Shown here one piece after another: positions 1-7,026 of a DNA stretch of 38,206 nucleotides. How positions within the stretch are numbered: the first letter of the stretch is position 1; every line of letters begins with the position of its first letter. The DNA is from an uncultured Muribaculaceae bacterium (GTDB taxonomy: Bacteria; Bacteroidota; Bacteroidia; Bacteroidales; Muribaculaceae), in assembly GCA_910584665.1 (NCBI GenBank), contig CAJUBL010000024.1:1-38206 (forward strand), written 5' to 3'. The notes under the pieces are model-generated. The model was not told where the DNA came from. It was given only the letters and a program-made list of their open reading frames with translations, and made no database searches. A program made the position numbers and the translations under genes.

Positions 1-70
1 AGACTGTTCCGATCTCCGACTCTGTCATTATGGAACCCCATAACTCCGTCATCGGAGACAGGAACAGTCT
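1..70. repeat. Long imperfect hairpin at the left edge
   Basis: Bases 1-10 (AGACTGTTCC) are perfectly complementary to 61-70. Inside them 13-19 pairs with 52-58 (TCTCCGA/TCGGAGA) and 28-33 pairs with 38-43 (TTATGG/CCATAA) around an AACC loop. The unpaired internal segments 20-27 and 44-51 are near-identical direct copies (CTCTGTCA and CTCCGTCA). No T run follows on either side. It could be the end of a transcription unit left of the window or a dispersed repeat; the window edge prevents a decision. Confidence 0.6.
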
Positions 71-117
71 CGGACATGCTCTCTGAATCTTTCGTCCCGT
101 TAAATTCAAACATACTC

Positions 118-210
118 TTAAACTTATTACAAAATGTGAAATTCGGAACTGATGTAGATCTTATTTTTAACCTTCAGGTCTGTTTCCGAGTTAATTTGTA
201 ATAAGTTTAA
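118..210. repeat. 16-bp perfect inverted repeat enclosing a 61-base loop
   Basis: Bases 118-133 (TTAAACTTATTACAAA) are the exact reverse complement of 195-210. A second pair inside, 143-148 TCGGAA with 184-189 TTCCGA, extends the potential stem. The element lies about 75 bases upstream of the promoter of the small membrane protein gene. Role unknown: regulatory site, repeat or RNA structure. Confidence 0.65.
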
Positions 211-285
211 ATCAGTTCATTTACAAAAAAGTTCGGTAAAAAGTATTTTTGACCAATAAAATTAGGTGTTATGTTAATAAATGAT

Positions 286-293
286 TATATTTG
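286..293 (+). promoter_or_regulatory. Bacteroidota -7 promoter element
   Basis: TATATTTG matches the TAnnTTTG -7 consensus of Bacteroidota sigma-ABfr promoters. It implies a transcript start near base 300 and a leader of about 55 bases before the start codon at 355. No convincing TTTG -33 element lies 19-21 bases upstream. Confidence 0.55.
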
Positions 294-354
294 AGCCTCG
301 AATCTAATTATTAGAGAAATAATCAATTATTCACATTCTAAAACTAATTACATT

Positions 355-618
355 ATGGAAGAAAATGCACCTCAGGTAGTAGTTGTTGAAAAGAAGGGCA
401 ACGGAATGGGTACCGCCGGATTTGTTATCGCACTCCTCGGTCTTATCTTTTGCTGGCTTCCTGTTCTTAACTGGATCCTTTGGCTTCTTGGCCTCATATT
501 CTCGATCGTAGGTATGTTCAAGCCTAAGAAAGGTCTTGCTATCGCCGGTCTTGTAATATCGTTCATCGGTATTATCGTTATCTGTGCCGTACTGGGTGCC
601 GTAGCTGCGGCGATGTAA
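355..618 (+). CDS. Small DUF4190-like membrane protein
   Basis: An 87-residue protein with a short polar N-terminus (about residues 1-17, rich in E, V and K) and two hydrophobic segments at roughly 19-50 and 60-85, separated by a basic turn (FKPKKG). This GMGTAGFVIALLGLI...KGLAIAGLVIS pattern is that of small DUF4190-type proteins, which form a two-helix membrane hairpin and often follow a zinc-ribbon or acidic tail. Function is not established. It is transcribed alone: its own -7 element lies upstream, and a strong hairpin with a T-rich tail lies 21 bases after the stop codon. The ATG at 355 follows an A/T-rich leader usual for this phylum, where Shine-Dalgarno sequences are rare. Confidence 0.8.
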   Translation: MEENAPQVVVVEKKGNGMGTAGFVIALLGLIFCWLPVLNWILWLLGLIFSIVGMFKPKKGLAIAGLVISFIGIIVICAVLGAVAAAM

Positions 619-639
619 TATACATTACGTATAATACGG

Positions 640-680
640 GCGGGCAGGTTCACGTTCTGTGGATCTGCCCGCTTGATTTT
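640..680 (+). terminator. Rho-independent terminator
   Basis: GCGGGCAGGT (640-649) pairs with ATCTGCCCGC (663-672), ten pairs with one G-T wobble and a 13-base loop, followed by TTGATTTT. It ends the small membrane protein transcript and separates it from the methyltransferase gene. Confidence 0.75.
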
Positions 681-717
681 ACATCCATGTCATTGCTGGT
701 ATTTGGCCGAAAAGCAT

Positions 718-725
718 TAACTTTG
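718..725 (+). promoter_or_regulatory. Promoter -7 element of the THUMP methyltransferase gene
   Basis: TAACTTTG fits TAnnTTTG. Its final G is the first base of a GTG at 725 that would give a nine-residue longer protein. Since the transcript should begin about 7 bases downstream, this GTG cannot be the start, and the ATG at 752 is chosen. A TTG at 693-695 is a possible -33 element at a 22-base spacing. Confidence 0.65.
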
Positions 726-751
726 TGGCTGAAAAAACGGATTTACACCAT

Positions 752-2332
752 ATGGCACAACCACAACAATTTGAAATGGTCGCAAAGACCTTTCAGGGGC
801 TGGAAGAAATTCTGGCCGAAGAACTTCGTAATCTCGGCGCGTCAAATGTAGAACCCGGCAAGCGGATGGTTTCGTTCGAGGGTGATCTCGAGATGCTTTA
901 CAAGGCTAACTTCTGCTGTCGTACAGCTCTGCGTATATTGAAACCGATCTATAAATTCATTGCTTCAGATACCGATGCGCTCTACGAAATGGTCAAGGAG
1001 TATGACTGGAGCACGGTTCTCTCTCCAGAGAAGACTTTTTCGATTGACACTGTGACTTTCAGCGACGAGTTCACACATTCACGTTTTGTGACATACCGGG
1101 TTAAGGATGCTATCGTCGACTGGTTCACTGATCGCCTTGGCGAGGGGAAACGGCCGGGAGTACGCCTTCAGGACGCCGATGTGATGATCAACGTCCACAT
1201 AGCCGATGACCGGGTGACGCTGTCGCTTGACTCTTCGGGTGAATCTCTTCACAAGCGAGGGTGGCGTGTTGCCCAGACAGAAGCTCCTATCAATGAGGTC
1301 CTTGCAGCCGGTATTATTCTCATGAGCGGCTGGCGTGGTGAAAAACCGTTTATAGATCCGATGTGCGGGTCGGGAACATTTCTTGTCGAGGCCGCTATGA
1401 TCGCAGCCAATATCTATCCGGGTATCTATCGTAAAGGATTCGCTTTCGAGTCATGGCCTGATTTCGACCGTGAACTTCTCGACAAACTGTATGATGATGA
1501 CTCTCAGGAACGGATTCCCGGGTTCCCGATTATCGGAGCTGACATGTCGCCCAAAGCCATCGACATTGCCACACGTAATGTCAAAAACGCAGGTATGGCA
1601 AAGTATATCGATTTGCATATCAAACCGTTGTCGCAGTGGAATGAGGCGCCTGCCGACGGTGTCATAGTGACTAATCCACCCTATGGAGAGCGTATAAGTA
1701 CCGATGATATGGAGGGTCTGTATGAACTTATAGGCAATAAGCTCAAGTCGGTTTTCTCCGGTTATCATGCCTGGATCATAGGTTATCATATAGAACATTT
1801 CAATGCGATACACTTGTCACCGTCGGTCAAGGTACCGTTGCTTAACGGTTCCTTGGAATGTGAACTCAGGGAATATGTGATCTTTGAGGGTGATTATAAA
1901 TCGTATCGTGAGGCCGGCAATAAACTTCACCGCGGCGACGAGCAGCCGGCAGGCGGCCGTCGGGAGAAGAAGCGCCGTCTGAGCGATCGCGAATGGGCCG
2001 GAGAAGCACGTCGCAAGGGATTCGGAGGAAAAGTGTCCCGTGAAGGTAATGGTCATGGTGACCGTCCCGACCGTCGTTTTAAAGATGGAGAGCGGGACAA
2101 GCGTCGTTCCCGCCGCTCTGACGAAGAACGTACGTCCAGTCGCTCTGATGATCACAGGACCGACCGGTATGGCCGTAAGCCTTTTGATGCCGAACCTAAG
2201 CCGGAACCGGAAAATCCGCTGTATAATCGTCGCAATCCCAAGGCTCTGTCGATGCTCAGGGGAAAAGTCCCGACACTTCCGCCTGCCGAGGGGCCTATAA
2301 TGCGCCCCCGCCGCGGCTGGAAAAAGAAATAA
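752..2332 (+). CDS. THUMP-domain class I SAM-dependent 23S rRNA methyltransferase (RlmL-like)
   Basis: A 526-residue enzyme predicted to methylate a guanine N2 of 23S rRNA, by homology to the RlmL half of E. coli RlmKL. A THUMP RNA-binding region covers about residues 40-155. A Rossmann methyltransferase domain follows, with the SAM-binding motif DPMCGSGT at 202-209 and the catalytic NPPY at 308-311. From about 392 the protein becomes a strongly charged tail rich in R, K, D, E and G, a low-complexity extension likely to bind rRNA. The start is ATG 752 rather than GTG 725, because the latter overlaps the -7 promoter element. purD follows after 39 bases, probably on the same transcript. The exact target base cannot be read from sequence. 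Confidence 0.88.
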   Translation: MAQPQQFEMVAKTFQGLEEILAEELRNLGASNVEPGKRMVSFEGDLEMLYKANFCCRTALRILKPIYKFIASDTDALYEMVKEYDWSTVLSPEKTFSIDTVTFSDEFTHSRFVTYRVKDAIVDWFTDRLGEGKRPGVRLQDADVMINVHIADDRVTLSLDSSGESLHKRGWRVAQTEAPINEVLAAGIILMSGWRGEKPFIDPMCGSGTFLVEAAMIAANIYPGIYRKGFAFESWPDFDRELLDKLYDDDSQERIPGFPIIGADMSPKAIDIATRNVKNAGMAKYIDLHIKPLSQWNEAPADGVIVTNPPYGERISTDDMEGLYELIGNKLKSVFSGYHAWIIGYHIEHFNAIHLSPSVKVPLLNGSLECELREYVIFEGDYKSYREAGNKLHRGDEQPAGGRREKKRRLSDREWAGEARRKGFGGKVSREGNGHGDRPDRRFKDGERDKRRSRRSDEERTSSRSDDHRTDRYGRKPFDAEPKPEPENPLYNRRNPKALSMLRGKVPTLPPAEGPIMRPRRGWKKK

Positions 2333-2338
2333 GCAGTA

Positions 2339-2366
2339 AAATATCAATCACCAAATATCAATTACC
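2339..2366. repeat. 14-base tandem duplication before purD
   Basis: Two adjacent copies of AAATATCAATYACC (2339-2352 and 2353-2366), differing at one base, fill most of the gap between the methyltransferase and purD. The second copy ends five bases before the purD ATG. It may be a slippage product or may place A-rich sequence next to the start codon. Confidence 0.6.
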
Positions 2367-2371
2367 AGTAC

Positions 2372-3640
2372 ATGAAAATCCTGTTGCTTGGCTCGGGCGG
2401 TCGCGAATCGGCCCTGGCATGGAAAATCTCTCAGAGTCCTATCACCGACGCTCTGTTCATAGCTCCCGGTAACGGCGGCACCGGTGCCTATGGAACAAAT
2501 GTCAATATCAGGCCTACTGATTTTGAGTCTATTGATAAGTTTGTGAAAGACAATGCTATCGATATGATTGTCGTAGGAAATGAGGACCCTCTTGTCGCAG
2601 GTATATATGACTATTTCGAGTCAGATCCGGTGCTTGTTGTCGGTCCGTCAAAGGCTGGTGCGGCTCTCGAGGGGAGTAAGGATTTTGCCAAGGATTTCAT
2701 GACACGTCACGGTATTCCTACGGCCCGTTACCGTAGTTTCACTGCCGGGACTATAGAGGAGGGATACCGTTTTCTGGAGACTCTCAGAGCACCTTATGTA
2801 CTCAAGGCCGATGGCCTTGCCGCAGGTAAGGGTGTGCTTATCATAGATTCGCTCGATGAGGCCAGACGGTCGCTCCGGGAAATGCTTGACGGAATGTTCG
2901 GCAATGCATCGGCCACTGTGGTTGTCGAAGAGTTTCTCAGCGGTATCGAGTGTTCGGTATTTGTGCTTACCGACGGTAATGGCGGCTACCGTGTGTTGCC
3001 GGTAGCTAAAGACTACAAGCGAATAGGAGAGGGTGATACGGGCCTTAATACCGGTGGGATGGGTGCGGTATCGCCGGTTCCGTTTGCCGATGACGTATTT
3101 ATGGCCAAGGTTACCGAGCGTATTATCGAACCGACGGTAAAAGGTCTTATTGCAGACGGTATTACCTATCGCGGATTCATATTTCTGGGGCTGATCAGTG
3201 TCGGTGGCGAGCCTATGGTGATAGAGTATAACGTGCGTATGGGCGACCCGGAGACCGAGGTTGTGATGCTTCGTACTGACAGTGACATTGTGGAACTCAT
3301 GCAGGCGGCCGCCAAAGGCGATCTCGGTGATCTTGAACTCAGACACGATCCTCGCACAGCTGTTACGGTGATGATGGTGTCGGGCGGATATCCGGGTCCG
3401 TACCCCAAAGGTAAAATTATTACCGGTACTGATAAGGTTGCCGACACGATATTGTTCCATGCCGGTACAGCCGTTGATGACGGACGTCTTGTGACTTCCG
3501 GAGGACGTGTGATAGCGGCCAGTTCCTACGGCTCGTCTATAGCCGATGCGCTTGAACGCAGTTTCAGGGCTGTAGGTGAGGTGGATTTTGAAGGTAAATA
3601 CTATCGCCGGGACATAGGCCGGGACCTGATGGCTCTTTAA
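2372..3640 (+). CDS. purD: Phosphoribosylamine-glycine ligase (GAR synthetase)
   Basis: A 422-residue ATP-grasp enzyme of the second step of purine synthesis, joining glycine to 5-phosphoribosylamine with ATP in the cytoplasm. The N-terminal domain begins MKILLLGSGGRESALAWK, the family signature. The glycine-rich ATP-grasp loop is KADGLAAGKGV near residue 147, and the metal/ATP-binding VIEYNVRMGDPET segment lies near 280-292. Length is normal for PurD and all main blocks are intact. It lies 39 bases after the methyltransferase gene and 11 bases before the next membrane protein, in the same direction, so it is probably part of a housekeeping operon. No purine riboswitch or other purine-specific control was seen upstream. 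Confidence 0.96.
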   Translation: MKILLLGSGGRESALAWKISQSPITDALFIAPGNGGTGAYGTNVNIRPTDFESIDKFVKDNAIDMIVVGNEDPLVAGIYDYFESDPVLVVGPSKAGAALEGSKDFAKDFMTRHGIPTARYRSFTAGTIEEGYRFLETLRAPYVLKADGLAAGKGVLIIDSLDEARRSLREMLDGMFGNASATVVVEEFLSGIECSVFVLTDGNGGYRVLPVAKDYKRIGEGDTGLNTGGMGAVSPVPFADDVFMAKVTERIIEPTVKGLIADGITYRGFIFLGLISVGGEPMVIEYNVRMGDPETEVVMLRTDSDIVELMQAAAKGDLGDLELRHDPRTAVTVMMVSGGYPGPYPKGKIITGTDKVADTILFHAGTAVDDGRLVTSGGRVIAASSYGSSIADALERSFRAVGEVDFEGKYYRRDIGRDLMAL

Positions 3641-3651
3641 TACTGCAGCTG

Positions 3652-4620
3652 ATGGCGGCCCGTGACATAACCCGTGTGTTACACTCGCGTACGGGAGGCA
3701 ATATCGTTATTGCGGCATCTGTGGCCGCTATCGTGGTTGCCTGGTATGCCGGTGCTCCAATGTATCCGGGTGAGAGTATTGTCTGCGGATGGTCCGGGCT
3801 GTTACTCGGTCTGGTATTCACTGCCATGACTGCGGTCGTGCTGCAGCTTGTCAACAAGCGGTTTAACATGGTAAGGAGCGATACCGCCCTTACTCCGGTT
3901 CTGTTCATGACAATGATTGTATCACTGCCGCCGCTCGGGTATTCATTTGGCGACGGCAATGTGCTGGCGCTGGCTATGACGGCAGGAGCCATGATGCTTT
4001 TCTCCACATATGCCGATCCTGCGATGCGCAGGCGTGTGTTCCTGCTTTTCTGTATCGTAAGCGCTCTGGGCATGACGTGTGTAGTGTATTTTTACTACCT
4101 GCCTGTGTTGCTTGTGGGATGTGCCCAGATGAGACTTCTCAGCCTCAGGACCGTTCTTGCGGCACTTCTGGGTATAATAACTCCGCCGTGGATTGTTATA
4201 GGCGGCGGCCTGGTATCGCCGGACGACATCGATATGCCGGGCTTATCGGTCCCCTCGATGCAGGTCGACAGTCCTGTTACCGTCACCATTCTTGCGGTTG
4301 CTGCTTTCACCATTATCATGGGGGTTGCCTTTACCTGTGCGAATCTGATCAAGGTCTACAGCTATAATTCCCGTACAAGAGCCATGAACGGTTATTACAG
4401 TCTGTTGTTTCTTGCTACTGTACTGCTGACTCTTATCGATTTCAATAATCTGTCGCTTTACCTGCCTTTGCTCATGGCTATGGTCGGCTACCAGGCGTGC
4501 CATTTCTGGGCTATACGTTCGGCATCGCCCCGCAGCTGGATAGGCATAGTGCTGTTCATGGCGGTGTACTGGGGCATATACATATGGTACACATGGTTTA
4601 TCAAAGACCTCGCGTTATAG
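3652..4620 (+). CDS. Multi-pass membrane protein of unknown function
   Basis: A 322-residue protein dominated by hydrophobic segments, about eight to ten predicted membrane helices (for example near residues 17-36, 45-65, 81-120, 130-150, 190-225 and 245-318). Only short basic loops lie between them, such as NSRTRAMNGYY. No transporter, enzyme or polymerase motif was recognised. It lies 11 bases after purD, and its last ~28 bases overlap the start of pdxB, so translation of the two is probably coupled. Similar unannotated membrane proteins sit between purine or PLP genes in Bacteroidales, but I cannot name a family with confidence. The ATG at 3652 is the first in frame after the purD stop. 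Confidence 0.8.
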   Translation: MAARDITRVLHSRTGGNIVIAASVAAIVVAWYAGAPMYPGESIVCGWSGLLLGLVFTAMTAVVLQLVNKRFNMVRSDTALTPVLFMTMIVSLPPLGYSFGDGNVLALAMTAGAMMLFSTYADPAMRRRVFLLFCIVSALGMTCVVYFYYLPVLLVGCAQMRLLSLRTVLAALLGIITPPWIVIGGGLVSPDDIDMPGLSVPSMQVDSPVTVTILAVAAFTIIMGVAFTCANLIKVYSYNSRTRAMNGYYSLLFLATVLLTLIDFNNLSLYLPLLMAMVGYQACHFWAIRSASPRSWIGIVLFMAVYWGIYIWYTWFIKDLAL

Positions 4621-5609
4621 CCGATAGTAATATTCCATTCCTTGATATCCTGTTGGGCAACGAAGTGGAGTTGTTTCTGTTGTCTCCGGAGGAAATCACG
4701 CCGTGCGTGATGAGAAACGCTGACGCACTTATCACCCGCACCCGCACCCGTGCCGATGCCGCTCTGCTTGAAGGATCGCGTTGCTCTATGGTGGCTACCG
4801 CTACTATAGGTACGGATCATATTGACTTTGATTATTGCCGGTCGCACGGTATCGAGGTGGTGAGCGCGCCGGGATGTAATGCGCCGGCAGTAGCGCAATA
4901 TGTGTGGGCATCGATTCTCACACTTATGTCCGGTGCGGATCCGGCCGGTGTCACGGTGGGAGTGGTCGGGGCAGGTCATGTGGGCAGTATTGTCGAGCGT
5001 TGGGGCTGCTCGATGGGATACCGTATGATGGTTTGTGATCCTCCGCGGGCCGAACGTGAGGGGACGGGGATATTTGTCGGACTTGCCACGATAGCGCGTG
5101 AATGTGACGTGATAACTTTCCACACTCCGCATATAAAGGGCGGACTATATCCGACCCATCATCTTGCTGACCGGACTTTTTTTGACGCTCTTGACCGGCA
5201 TCCGGTCATTATCAACAGTGCACGCGGTCCCATTGTGGATACTCCCGCGTTGCTGTGTGCGCTCGATGAAGGAAAAGTGTCACATGCGGTAATCGACTGC
5301 TGGGAAGGGGAGCCGGATATCAGTCTCGATCTTCTCGGCAAGGCCGACATTGCGACTCCTCACATTGCCGGATATTCGCTTGCCGGCAAGACAAGGGCTT
5401 CGATAGCTGTGGCCAGGGCTGTCGCTGACCATTTCGGTCTGCCGTATAATGCCGGTGCTGTAGAAGAGCCGTCTCCAGCACCGGAGTGGGTAACTCCCGA
5501 CATGATAGTGGCAAGTTACAATCCCGTCGCTGATACTGTGAAGCTGAAAGCTGATCCGTCCGACTTCGAACTCCAGCGTAACTGCTATCCTCTGCGACCG
5601 GAGGTCTGA
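4593..5609 (+). CDS. pdxB: 4-phosphoerythronate dehydrogenase
   Basis: A 338-residue D-isomer-specific 2-hydroxyacid dehydrogenase predicted to oxidise 4-phospho-D-erythronate in the DXP-dependent pyridoxal phosphate pathway. Residues 122-131 hold the NAD-binding GxGxxG (GAGHVG at 126-131). Catalytic residues fall at Arg211 (NSARGPIVD), Glu240 (WEGEP) and His257 (TPHIAG). The N-terminal VIADSNIPFL and the TIGTDHID and APGCNA blocks are typical of PdxB, not of glycerate dehydrogenases. The frame stays open upstream to 4497, inside the membrane protein gene; ATG 4593 (or 4584) puts the start where PdxB proteins begin and leaves an overlap of about 28 bases. The only termination signal is a weak 5-bp stem (5597-5601/5612-5616) with TTTATTTTT at the stop codon. 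Confidence 0.9.
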   Translation: MVYQRPRVIADSNIPFLDILLGNEVELFLLSPEEITPCVMRNADALITRTRTRADAALLEGSRCSMVATATIGTDHIDFDYCRSHGIEVVSAPGCNAPAVAQYVWASILTLMSGADPAGVTVGVVGAGHVGSIVERWGCSMGYRMMVCDPPRAEREGTGIFVGLATIARECDVITFHTPHIKGGLYPTHHLADRTFFDALDRHPVIINSARGPIVDTPALLCALDEGKVSHAVIDCWEGEPDISLDLLGKADIATPHIAGYSLAGKTRASIAVARAVADHFGLPYNAGAVEEPSPAPEWVTPDMIVASYNPVADTVKLKADPSDFELQRNCYPLRPEV

Positions 5610-5641
5610 CACCGGTTTTATTTTTAGCGCATATCGATTTT

Positions 5642-5870
5642 GGCCATCCGGAAGAGGATTCAAATCGCAGATTACGCAGATTAAAGGTGCCATTCGGATA
5701 TAAAATCAACCGCAAATTACGCGAATTACGCAAATTATAGTAAAGAAATACCGGAGAACCGCGGGTAGATCGAAAACCGCGATTTCACCCTAAAAAAAAT
5801 TGCGTAATTTGCGGTTAATAAAAACATCCCGGATGGCCCCCTTTAATCTGCGAAATCTGCGCTTTAATTC
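5642..5870 (+). repeat. Palindromic dispersed repeat, copy A
   Basis: The element is a nested palindrome. The outer arms carry CGCAGATTACGCAGATT (5666-5682) and its partner TTTAATCTGCGAAATCTGCG near 5842-5861. The inner arms carry AACCGCAAATTACGCG (5708-5723) and AATTGCGTAATTTGCGGTT (5798-5816). GGCCATCCGG at 5642-5651 recurs inverted as CCGGATGGCC at 5829-5838. The non-palindromic centre (ATAGTAAAGAAATACCGGAGAACC, about 5737-5760) is shared with copy B at 20118-20338, which lies in the opposite orientation. Short open frames rich in NLRNLR across it are artefacts of the repeat. Confidence 0.85.
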
Positions 5871-5880
5871 AGATGTGTGT

Positions 5881-5911
5881 TTTGATTTCTCTCGACTTAT
5901 CCGTATCTTTG
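5881..5911 (+). promoter_or_regulatory. Promoter P1, upstream of ruvX
   Basis: TTTG at 5881-5884, 19 bases, then TATCTTTG at 5904-5911: a full match to TTTG-N19-TAnnTTTG. It would give a leader of about 75 bases before ruvX. The 20 bases ending at its -7 element recur 74 bases downstream in P2 with one mismatch. Confidence 0.65.
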
Positions 5912-5939
5912 GCTTCGCCCAGGATACTCACGCTCAATA

Positions 5940-5985
5940 AAACCCAAACAAGTTTGGTTTTATATTCGACTTATTCGTATCTTTG
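5940..5985 (+). promoter_or_regulatory. Promoter P2 of ruvX-def with overlapping inverted repeat
   Basis: TTTG at 5953-5956, 21 bases, then TATCTTTG at 5978-5985. The implied transcript start is at or next to the ruvX ATG at 5992, so this message would be nearly leaderless. An inverted repeat (5940-5949 with 5952-5961, ACCCAAAC / GTTTGGTT) covers the -33 element and could be an operator. Confidence 0.75.
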
Positions 5986-5991
5986 TGGTGT

Positions 5992-6411
5992 ATGGGACGA
6001 TTACTCTCAATTGACTATGGACGGCGACGTACCGGAATCGCTGTTACCGACCCGTTGCAGATCATTGCATCGGGTCTTACAACCGTACCAACCCACACGC
6101 TCTTCGATTTCCTTAAGGGATATACTGCCCGTGAGAAGGTGGATGCATTTGTCGTGGGGCTTCCTACCGATATGCGGGGTAACGAGTCGGAGTCGATGCG
6201 TTATATAAAACCGGCTGTAACACGCCTGCAAAAGGAATTTCCTGATATCCGCGTTGTGTGGTATGACGAGCGTTTCACCTCTGTGCTGGCTCATCGTGCT
6301 ATGATAGACGGCGGCATGAAGAAGAGTGACAGGCGTGTAAAGGGTGTAGTCGATGAGATCTCGGCCACTATACTGTTGAACGATTATCTACAAAGCAATC
6401 AAGCAAGATGA
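5992..6411 (+). CDS. ruvX: YqgF/RuvX-type RNase H-fold nuclease
   Basis: A 139-residue RNase H-fold protein, known in E. coli as a 16S pre-rRNA processing nuclease and also called a putative Holliday junction resolvase. The first catalytic acid is Asp8 in LLSIDYGRRRTGIAV. The VVGLPTDMRGNES block and the DERFTSVLAHRAM block hold the remaining acidic residues, and a final Asp-containing helix (GVVDEISATILLNDYL) completes the family pattern. A TTG at 5983 would extend the frame by three residues, but it lies inside the -7 promoter element, so ATG 5992 is the start. The stop codon overlaps the def ATG as ATGA (6408-6411), so the two are translationally coupled. Confidence 0.93.
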   Translation: MGRLLSIDYGRRRTGIAVTDPLQIIASGLTTVPTHTLFDFLKGYTAREKVDAFVVGLPTDMRGNESESMRYIKPAVTRLQKEFPDIRVVWYDERFTSVLAHRAMIDGGMKKSDRRVKGVVDEISATILLNDYLQSNQAR

Positions 6412-6974
6412 AACTGCCTGTATATCTTTACGGACATCCGGTGCTGAGGGCTGTTGCCGCCGACGCGGACCCTACGGCACCCGAGCTTAAGAAGCTCGTT
6501 GACGATATGTTTGAGACAATGTATGCCTCGGAGGGAGTGGGACTCGCCGCACCGCAGATAGGGCGCAGTGAGCGCATAGTTGTGATCGATGCCGACCCGG
6601 TGGCCGAGACATTTCCGGAGTGTAAGGGGCGCCGGCTGGTGCTTGTAAATCCTGATGTAGAAGTGCTTGACGGCGAAAAGGTGACTCGTAGTGAGGGATG
6701 CCTCAGCCTGCCGGGTCTCAGTGAGAACGTGACCCGTGTAGAGCACATACGTCTTACCTGGGATGATCCTGACGGGGTGGAGCACAGCGAGGAGATAAGC
6801 GGTTTTCTGGCCCGTATAGTGCAACACGAGTGTGATCACCTCGAGGGAAAGATGTATATCGACCATGTTTCGGCCATACGCCGACAGCTTCTGCGCGGCA
6901 AGCTGAACAATATCGTAGAGGGACGCATACGTTGCGAATATCCGGTAAAATATGCCCCCCGCAAGCGCAGATAA
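6408..6974 (+). CDS. def: Peptide deformylase
   Basis: A 188-residue iron or zinc metalloenzyme that removes the formyl group from nascent N-terminal methionine at the ribosome exit. All three family motifs are present: GVGLAAPQ at 43-50, EGCLS at 96-100 with metal ligand Cys98, and HECDH at 140-144 with ligands His140 and His144 and catalytic Glu141. Length and motif order are normal. It overlaps ruvX by four bases and is followed after 52 bases by ettA, so the three translation and ribosome-linked genes probably share the tandem promoters upstream of ruvX. Confidence 0.97.
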   Translation: MKLPVYLYGHPVLRAVAADADPTAPELKKLVDDMFETMYASEGVGLAAPQIGRSERIVVIDADPVAETFPECKGRRLVLVNPDVEVLDGEKVTRSEGCLSLPGLSENVTRVEHIRLTWDDPDGVEHSEEISGFLARIVQHECDHLEGKMYIDHVSAIRRQLLRGKLNNIVEGRIRCEYPVKYAPRKRR

Positions 6975-7026
6975 AACGTAACATACAAAATACATAATCG
7001 GTAATTCATAAACATTAATTCCATAA

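Noticed and set aside
5320..5733. 137-residue minus-strand open frame beginning MRNSRNLRLILYPNG
   Set aside because: The NLRNLR pattern is a translation of the CGCAGATTACGCAGATT repeat and it runs antisense through pdxB. The same pattern appears at the other repeat copy.
5873..6208. 111-residue plus-strand open frame across the ruvX promoters
   Set aside because: It covers both promoters and overlaps ruvX out of frame. The protein has no family signature.
5992..6411. RuvX as a true Holliday junction resolvase of a ruv operon
   Set aside because: No ruvA, ruvB or ruvC is nearby. The neighbours are translation genes, which fits the rRNA-processing role known for YqgF better.
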